11,248 nucleotides of DNA from Akkermansia sp. (GTDB lineage: Bacteria > Verrucomicrobiota > Verrucomicrobiia > Verrucomicrobiales > Akkermansiaceae), in the NCBI GenBank assembly GCA_020047775.1, contig JAIFNK010000323.1, positions 1 through 11,248 on the forward strand, in the 5' to 3' direction. The position numbers and the translations under genes are program-made. The notes beneath the pieces are model-generated. The model did not search any database. It was given only the letters and a program-made list of their open reading frames with translations, and was not told the origin of the DNA. Positions 7,509-11,248 of the stretch are shown here, one piece after another; the stretch's first letter is position 1, and each line of letters begins with the position of its first letter.

Positions 7509-7622
7509 AGATGACTCAAGTCCCGACACTTGGACAGCCATTCGTGAGCCACGGCTCGCGGCGACCGGTGATCGCCGCGACCCACAAAAAAGCCGGACGG
7601 GGCGAACCCGTCCGGCTTGTTG
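7509..7622. repeat. 114-bp direct repeat containing the rpsA terminator (copy B)
   Basis: This is the partner of 4195-4309, same orientation and one base shorter. It starts 31 bp after the stop of the ELWxxDGT gene and ends 37 bp before the rpsA stop codon. The terminator portion is identical between copies. The remainder has diverged, which suggests either an older duplication with selection on the hairpin or gene conversion of that part. Confidence 0.88.
7586..7618 (-). terminator. Rho-independent terminator of rpsA
   Basis: A 12-bp perfect stem (7590-7601 with 7607-7618, loop GCGAA on the plus strand, UUCGC in the transcript) is followed by six U in the minus-strand transcript (complement of AAAAAA at 7586-7591). 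It lies about 40 bp after the rpsA stop codon, so it is the expected rpsA terminator. On the plus strand the hairpin is followed only by TTGTTG, so it should work poorly for the ELWxxDGT gene. Confidence 0.9.
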
Positions 7623-7630
7623 AATGAGAC

Positions 7631-7651
7631 GCGTGGGCGAGACGCCCACGC
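7631..7651. repeat. Perfect GC-rich hairpin between rpsA and its terminator (REP-like)
   Basis: GCGTGGGCG (7631-7639), loop AGA, CGCCCACGC (7643-7651): a 9-bp perfect inverted repeat 9 bp past the rpsA stop codon and before the terminator. There is no T-run beside it, so it is not itself a terminator. It could be a repetitive extragenic palindrome or an mRNA 3'-stabilising hairpin. Only one copy is in this window. Confidence 0.6.
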
Positions 7652-7659
7652 TCCTTGAA

Positions 7660-9411
7660 TTAGTCTTCCTGACCCGGGCTCCAGTCTTCGGAGGCGGCGG
7701 CGGCGAGGTTGAACGCTTGCTCGAGGCCGACCATCTCGGAGGATGGGCGGAGGCTCTCGAAGCTGGCGCTTTCCTTCTTCAACTGCTCGTCGGAGTAACC
7801 GACGGCCTTGATGGAAAGTCCGATGCGGCGCTCGACCTTGTCGACCTTGATGACGCGGGCTTCGATCTCTTCGCCGACCTTGATGACGTCCTTGACCTTC
7901 TCCACGTGGTCTTCGCTGAGTTGCGAGATGTGGATGAGGCCGTCGATATCACCTTCGAGGCTGATGAAGGCGCCGAACGACGCGATCTTGGCGACGGTGC
8001 CCTTGACGAGGTCGCCGACCTTGAAGCGGCTGTCGATGAGGGACCATGGATCGCCTTCGGTTTGTTTGATACCGAGGGAGACGCGTTGGTTGGCCTTGTC
8101 GATGGCGAGCACGATGGCTTCGACTTCGTCGTTCTTTTTGAGAACTTCGGACGGGTGGTTGATCTTGCGGGTCCAGGACATGTCCGAGACGTGGATCATG
8201 CCGTCGATGCCTTCTTCGAGCTCCACGAACGCACCGTAAGCGGTGAGGTTGCGGACCGGGCCCTTGATGGTGGCACCGACCGGGTAGCGGAGTTCGATTT
8301 CATCCCATGGGTTGGAATCGAGCTGACGCACACCGAGCGAGATTTTCTGCTCTTCGATGCTGATGCCGAGGACGACGGCCGAGATTTCCTGGCCGATTTC
8401 CAACACGTCGGACGGACGGGTGATGCGCTTGACCCAGCTGAGCTCGGAAACGTGCACGAGACCTTCGACGCCGCGCTCGATTTCGATGAATGCTCCGTAG
8501 GGAAGAAGTTTGGTGACGCGACCCTTGACGTTGTGACCGATCGGGTATTTCCGCTCGATGTCTTCCCAGGGGTTCTCGGACATTTGCTTGAGGCCGAGCG
8601 AAACGCGCTCTTTCTCGCGGTCCACGTCGAGGATGACGACATCCACGGACTGGCCGATGTGGAGCAGTTCGGAAGGATGGTTGATGCGGCCCCACGACAT
8701 GTCGGTGATGTGGAGCAGGCCGTCCATGCCTGCGAGATCGACGAAGGCACCGAAGTCGGTGATGTTCTTGATCGCGCCGGTGACCTTGTCGCCGATTTTG
8801 ACGGACTGCTTGATCGCGCCGGTGACCTTGTCGCCGATTTTGACGGACTGGAGGAAAACCTGGCGTTGCTCGGAGCGCTCGGCTTCGATGACTTCGCGGC
8901 GGGAAAGAACGATGTTCTTGCGCTCGTCGTTGACCTTGACGATTTTGAATTCGTAGACGTTGCCGACGTATTCGTTGAGATCCTTCGGTGGAATGATGTC
9001 CACTTGCGAACCGGGAAGGAAGGCTTCGACGCCGACGTTGACGGTGAGGCCGCCTTTGACGACTGCCTTGACCTTGCCGCGGACGAGACCGCCGTCTTGG
9101 AAGACTTTGACGATTTTTTCCCAGTTTTGTTTGTGGGCGGCCTTTTCTTTCGAGAGGACAACCATGCCCTCGTCGTTTTCAAGGCGCTCAAGGAGCACTT
9201 CGATTTCGTCGCCGATTTCGATTTCCTCATCCTCGAACTCGTTCGATGGGATGGCTCCTTCGGATTTGTAGCCGATGTCGACTAGGACAACTTGGGGACG
9301 GATTTCAAGAATCGTGCCCTTGACGATCGAACCTTCGCGGAATTCGCGGAATTTCGAATCGATCAGGTCGTTGAGTGCCTGGTTGGTGGGTTCCGCACAT
9401 GCGTAAGCCAT
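7660..9411 (-). CDS. rpsA: 30S ribosomal protein S1
   Basis: This is a 583-aa protein with six S1 (OB-fold) RNA-binding domains: roughly residues 26-90, 106-173, 188-276 (enlarged), 290-364, 377-451 and 463-536. Domains 3-6 carry the classic signatures 'TDFGAFVDL...GLLHITDMSW', 'LPYGAFIEI...GLVHVSELSW', 'TAYGAFVEL...GMIHVSDMSW' and 'ASFGAFISL...GLIHISQLS'. S1 binds mRNA at the platform of the 30S subunit and helps initiation on structured messages or those with weak Shine-Dalgarno sequences, which fits the weak sites in this window. Start ATG 9409-9411 ('MAYACAEPT'); the 83-residue open extension upstream is not S1-like. Stop TAA at 7660-7662. Oddities: residues 188-201 and 202-215 are an exact duplicate ('QSVKIGDKVTGAIK' twice), and the tail (547-576) has a second DNA copy at 3216-3302. 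It is probably transcribed alone and ends at the hairpin 7586-7618. Confidence 0.97.
   Translation of the reverse strand: MAYACAEPTNQALNDLIDSKFREFREGSIVKGTILEIRPQVVLVDIGYKSEGAIPSNEFEDEEIEIGDEIEVLLERLENDEGMVVLSKEKAAHKQNWEKIVKVFQDGGLVRGKVKAVVKGGLTVNVGVEAFLPGSQVDIIPPKDLNEYVGNVYEFKIVKVNDERKNIVLSRREVIEAERSEQRQVFLQSVKIGDKVTGAIKQSVKIGDKVTGAIKNITDFGAFVDLAGMDGLLHITDMSWGRINHPSELLHIGQSVDVVILDVDREKERVSLGLKQMSENPWEDIERKYPIGHNVKGRVTKLLPYGAFIEIERGVEGLVHVSELSWVKRITRPSDVLEIGQEISAVVLGISIEEQKISLGVRQLDSNPWDEIELRYPVGATIKGPVRNLTAYGAFVELEEGIDGMIHVSDMSWTRKINHPSEVLKKNDEVEAIVLAIDKANQRVSLGIKQTEGDPWSLIDSRFKVGDLVKGTVAKIASFGAFISLEGDIDGLIHISQLSEDHVEKVKDVIKVGEEIEARVIKVDKVERRIGLSIKAVGYSDEQLKKESASFESLRPSSEMVGLEQAFNLAAAASEDWSPGQED
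7684..7773 (-). repeat. rpsA 3' end, source copy of the direct repeat (copy 2)
   Basis: These are the 90 bp of rpsA codons 547-576 that recur at 3216-3302 with a single substitution and a 3-bp indel. They lie in the unstructured tail after the sixth S1 domain. The last seven codons of rpsA and its 3' flank (7660-7683) are not part of the repeat. Confidence 0.93.
8767..8850 (-). repeat. Exact 42-bp tandem duplication inside rpsA
   Basis: 8767-8808 and 8809-8850 are identical over all 42 bases, adding 14 residues in frame at the first beta-strand of S1 domain 3. S1 proteins such as that of E. coli have one copy of this segment before 'NITDFGAFVDL'. The lack of any difference implies a very recent event or an assembly error. 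Confidence 0.95.
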
Positions 9412-9473
9412 AATGGTATCTGGTTTGGGGTTGTGTTGTTGGTTTCGTTTCCTTCCTGCGATTGCCCCGGAGG

Positions 9474-9501
9474 ATAAAACTGACAGACACCGGGGCGCCA
9501 A
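9474..9501 (-). promoter_or_regulatory. Candidate sigma70-like promoter of rpsA
   Basis: On the minus strand, TTGGCG (complement of 9496-9501) and TTTTAT (complement of 9474-9479) are spaced by 16 bp, each matching four of six consensus bases. The site lies about 63 bp upstream of the rpsA ATG, in the 212-bp gap after the phosphatase gene. It is the best pair I can find there, but weak. Confidence 0.28.
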
Positions 9502-9623
9502 CCGTCTGCCAGTAGAAAGAAAAACGGACGCCGAAACTACTGCCGGGAACGGCCATGGCAAGGCCAAACGCAGGTAAATTTCAGGATCCCGGGATCGGAA
9601 CCAGGGACCAACACCCGGCACAC

Positions 9624-10109
9624 TCACCTGCCCTTCAGCGACTCGAGAATCCCCTCGCACCCGTCTTCAAGCATCCGGATAACGTGGTCGAATCCACGCT
9701 GCCCCCCGTAGTAAGGATCCGGCACGCGGAGGTCGTCATGATGGCGGCAATAGCTGACGAACGGGCGGACCTTGCCATGCCGCGTGCCGGTTTCATCCAG
9801 TCGCAACACGTCGGACAAGTTCGACTCGTCCATGGTCACGATCAGGTCAAATGTTTCGAGATCCTCCAGCTGAATTTGGCGGGAACGTCCCGCGATGGTG
9901 AATCCCTTTTGCCGGAGCGACTCGGACATGCGTGAGTCGGGCGGTGCCCCCTGATGATGGCCGATGGTCCCCGCCGAATCGATTTCAAACTCGTCCACCC
10001 GCCCGGCGTCGGTGACCTGTTTACGGAAAATAATTTCGGCGGCAGGCGACCGGCAGATGTTTCCAAGGCAGACAAACAGCACGCGGTAGCGGGAATTCAC
10101 GGGAAACAT
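9624..10109 (-). CDS. Low-molecular-weight protein tyrosine phosphatase
   Basis: This 161-aa cytoplasmic enzyme has the full LMW-PTP signature. The N-terminal P-loop 'VCLGNICRSP' has nucleophile Cys14 and Arg20 (C-x5-R-S), 'DSAGT' is at 44-48, and the general-acid loop 'DPYYGG' carries Asp131. Length fits the family. It removes phosphate from phosphotyrosine (or arginine) of proteins; in bacteria partners are often tyrosine kinases for exopolysaccharide, but none is in this window. Start ATG 10107-10109 ('MFPVNSRYRVLFVCLG') is preferred; a TTG at 10125-10127 would add six residues. Stop TGA at 9624-9626. It is divergent from the repeat-protein gene at 10253, and 212 bp separate it from rpsA, so co-transcription with rpsA is possible but not shown. 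Confidence 0.95.
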   Translation of the reverse strand: MFPVNSRYRVLFVCLGNICRSPAAEIIFRKQVTDAGRVDEFEIDSAGTIGHHQGAPPDSRMSESLRQKGFTIAGRSRQIQLEDLETFDLIVTMDESNLSDVLRLDETGTRHGKVRPFVSYCRHHDDLRVPDPYYGGQRGFDHVIRMLEDGCEGILESLKGR

Positions 10110-10252
10110 AACCTGTGTGGGAAGCAATTCGGATGAAACCGGCCATCTGGCAATTCAAAATTCAGCGGGGACGCAGGAGGAATTGTCATTCGTTTCAATA
10201 ATTGCGCAACCATCTGGAAATTGGCGGGTTGGCGGGTTAGTCTATTCATCTT

Positions 10253-11248
10253 ATGAAAACGCCTTGGGTATTCCCCCTTCTTACGTTGATCGTCGGCGCC
10301 GCCGGCGGCTATCTTTCCGGTAAAAATTCAGACGCATCCGGCAACACCACTGGAGTCGAGCAACCCTCGCAGCGCACCCGTTCCTCCTCGCGTTCGGAAG
10401 GCTCCGGATCGGAAACGGCCACGAAGAAAACCCGCGCCGCCGGCACCAGCACTGACCAGATCGCGCGCATGCCCGGCAATTCCACCCGGATTCAGGCACT
10501 CATGGACTTTTACGCGCGCCTCACTCCCGAGCAACTCGCGGAGGAAGCGACCAAGTTGGAAAACCTGCCGATGGGTGAGCGCATGATGGCCTCGTTCCTC
10601 CTCTTTGGACGTTGGGCGGAGGTCGAACCCACTGCGGCGATGGCGTTTTCCAACACCATGGGAATGGCGGGTGGATTTGTGCGTCCGACGATTCTTCAAA
10701 GCTGGGCAAGCGTGGATCCGGCCAATGCAGCGAAATACTACGCCTCCAATTCCCGCGAGTTCGCGATGATGGACATGATGGGCGGCGGCCGCGGCGGACC
10801 AAGAGGCGGCAACCAGGGAGCATCATCAATCATCGCCACCGAGTGGGCGCGCCAGGATCCTGCCGCGGCCCTCGCATGGGCCAGCTCACTCACGACCGGC
10901 AAGAATGAGGCGATGACCGCCGTCGTGGGGGAAGTCGCCAAGACGGATCCCCGCAAAGCGGCCGAGCTGATTTCCAAGATGGACCCCGGACAGCGTGCCG
11001 ACAGCTACCGATCAGTGGCGGCCCAATATGGAGCACTTGATTTCGCCGAAGCCAAAACCTGGATCGGCACGCTGCCCGCCGACGAGCAGGAACGGGCCCT
11101 GGCTTCGGCCATCGGTGGTCTTTCCGGCAAGGATCCGTTCGAAGCGGCCAAGCAGGTCTCGGCGATGAAAGAAGGTGACTCCAAGGACCGCTTGGTCGGA
11201 GATGTGGTGAAGGATCTCGCCCGCAAAGACCCTCAGGCGGCTCAGGAT
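10253..11248 (+). CDS. Membrane-anchored protein with DP/W helical repeats (3' end outside window)
   Basis: The frame is open from ATG 10253 to the window end, giving 332 residues without a stop. It opens 'MKTPWVFPLLTLIVGAAGGY', a signal anchor or signal peptide, then a Ser/Thr/Arg-rich linker to about residue 70. After that come short helical repeats of the form 'W-A-x-x-DP-x-x-A-x-x-W': 'WAEVEPTAAMAF', 'WASVDPANAAKYY', 'WARQDPAAALAWASSL', 'VAKTDPRKAAELI', 'DFAEAKTWIGTLP', 'GKDPFEAAKQVSAM' and 'ARKDPQAAQD'. A Gly/Arg-rich insert ('GGGRGGPRGGN') interrupts them near residues 183-193. Proteins with many such repeats are common in Verrucomicrobiales; they resemble TPR/HEAT-like alpha-solenoids, presumably periplasmic or surface scaffolds, and no enzyme function is visible. 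No Shine-Dalgarno sequence precedes the start; the 8-bp tandem TTGGCGGG at about 10221-10236 lies just upstream. Tenth-codon-onward composition supports coding throughout. Confidence 0.85.
   Translation, partial: MKTPWVFPLLTLIVGAAGGYLSGKNSDASGNTTGVEQPSQRTRSSSRSEGSGSETATKKTRAAGTSTDQIARMPGNSTRIQALMDFYARLTPEQLAEEATKLENLPMGERMMASFLLFGRWAEVEPTAAMAFSNTMGMAGGFVRPTILQSWASVDPANAAKYYASNSREFAMMDMMGGGRGGPRGGNQGASSIIATEWARQDPAAALAWASSLTTGKNEAMTAVVGEVAKTDPRKAAELISKMDPGQRADSYRSVAAQYGALDFAEAKTWIGTLPADEQERALASAIGGLSGKDPFEAAKQVSAMKEGDSKDRLVGDVVKDLARKDPQAAQD

Noticed and set aside
7624..9285. 553-codon open frame on the plus strand opposite rpsA
   Set aside because: It is antisense to a clear six-domain S1 gene. 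Its Asp/Phe/Val-rich low-complexity protein arises from reading S1 codons backwards in GC-rich DNA.
9585..9596. 12-bp palindrome GATCCCGGGATC after the phosphatase gene as a terminator
   Set aside because: It has no loop-forming spacer and no T-run, so it would make a poor terminator.
1..11248. tRNA, rRNA, CRISPR arrays, insertion sequences
   Set aside because: I saw no cloverleaf-like segments, regularly spaced repeats, or transposase or integrase motifs on either strand.

Overview
The window looks like GC-rich chromosomal DNA from a member of Verrucomicrobiota, probably the Verrucomicrobiales (Luteolibacter/Haloferula-like). This is inferred from protein style, not from a marker search. 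The pointers are an ELWxxDGT-repeat secreted protein with a 'DGVVNLLKYAF' C-terminal module, a decayed PQQ-type sugar dehydrogenase with the short C-terminal module common in that phylum, a secreted parallel beta-helix protein, and a membrane-anchored protein built from 'W-x-x-x-DP-x-x-A' repeats. Start codons generally lack a clear Shine-Dalgarno sequence.

Layout. 1-204 (+) is the 3' end of a MidA-like SAM methyltransferase. 324-1793 (-) is an intact secreted right-handed beta-helix protein. 1958-3214 (-) is a badly decayed PQQ-dependent sugar dehydrogenase. 3216-3302 is a stray copy of the 3' end of rpsA. 3314-4167 (-) is a tightly coupled two-gene unit: a small helical protein followed by a DUF6036-like nucleotidyltransferase. 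4195-4309 is a repeat that contains a terminator. 4462-7477 (+) is a large secreted ELWxxDGT-repeat protein split by a frameshift in a run of nine T. 7509-7622 is the second copy of the repeat, carrying the real rpsA terminator. 7660-9411 (-) is rpsA (ribosomal protein S1), 9624-10109 (-) a low-molecular-weight protein tyrosine phosphatase, and 10253 to the window end (+) a partial DP/W-repeat protein.

How it fits together. The right side (rpsA, phosphatase, repeat protein) looks like stable chromosome. The left side is an accessory, rearranged zone of secreted or carbohydrate-related genes in decay. Two nested direct repeats mark it. An 87/90-bp repeat derived from the end of rpsA brackets about 4.5 kb (3216-7773). 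Inside it, a 114/115-bp repeat that includes a perfectly conserved terminator brackets the ELWxxDGT gene. I see no integrase or transposase, so the mechanism is open. rpsA itself carries an exact in-frame 42-bp tandem duplication at the start of its third S1 domain. The least characterised functional unit is the nucleotidyltransferase pair at 3314-4167, which has the architecture of a toxin-antitoxin or defence-like module but no demonstrated function. I saw no tRNA, rRNA, CRISPR array or complete insertion sequence.
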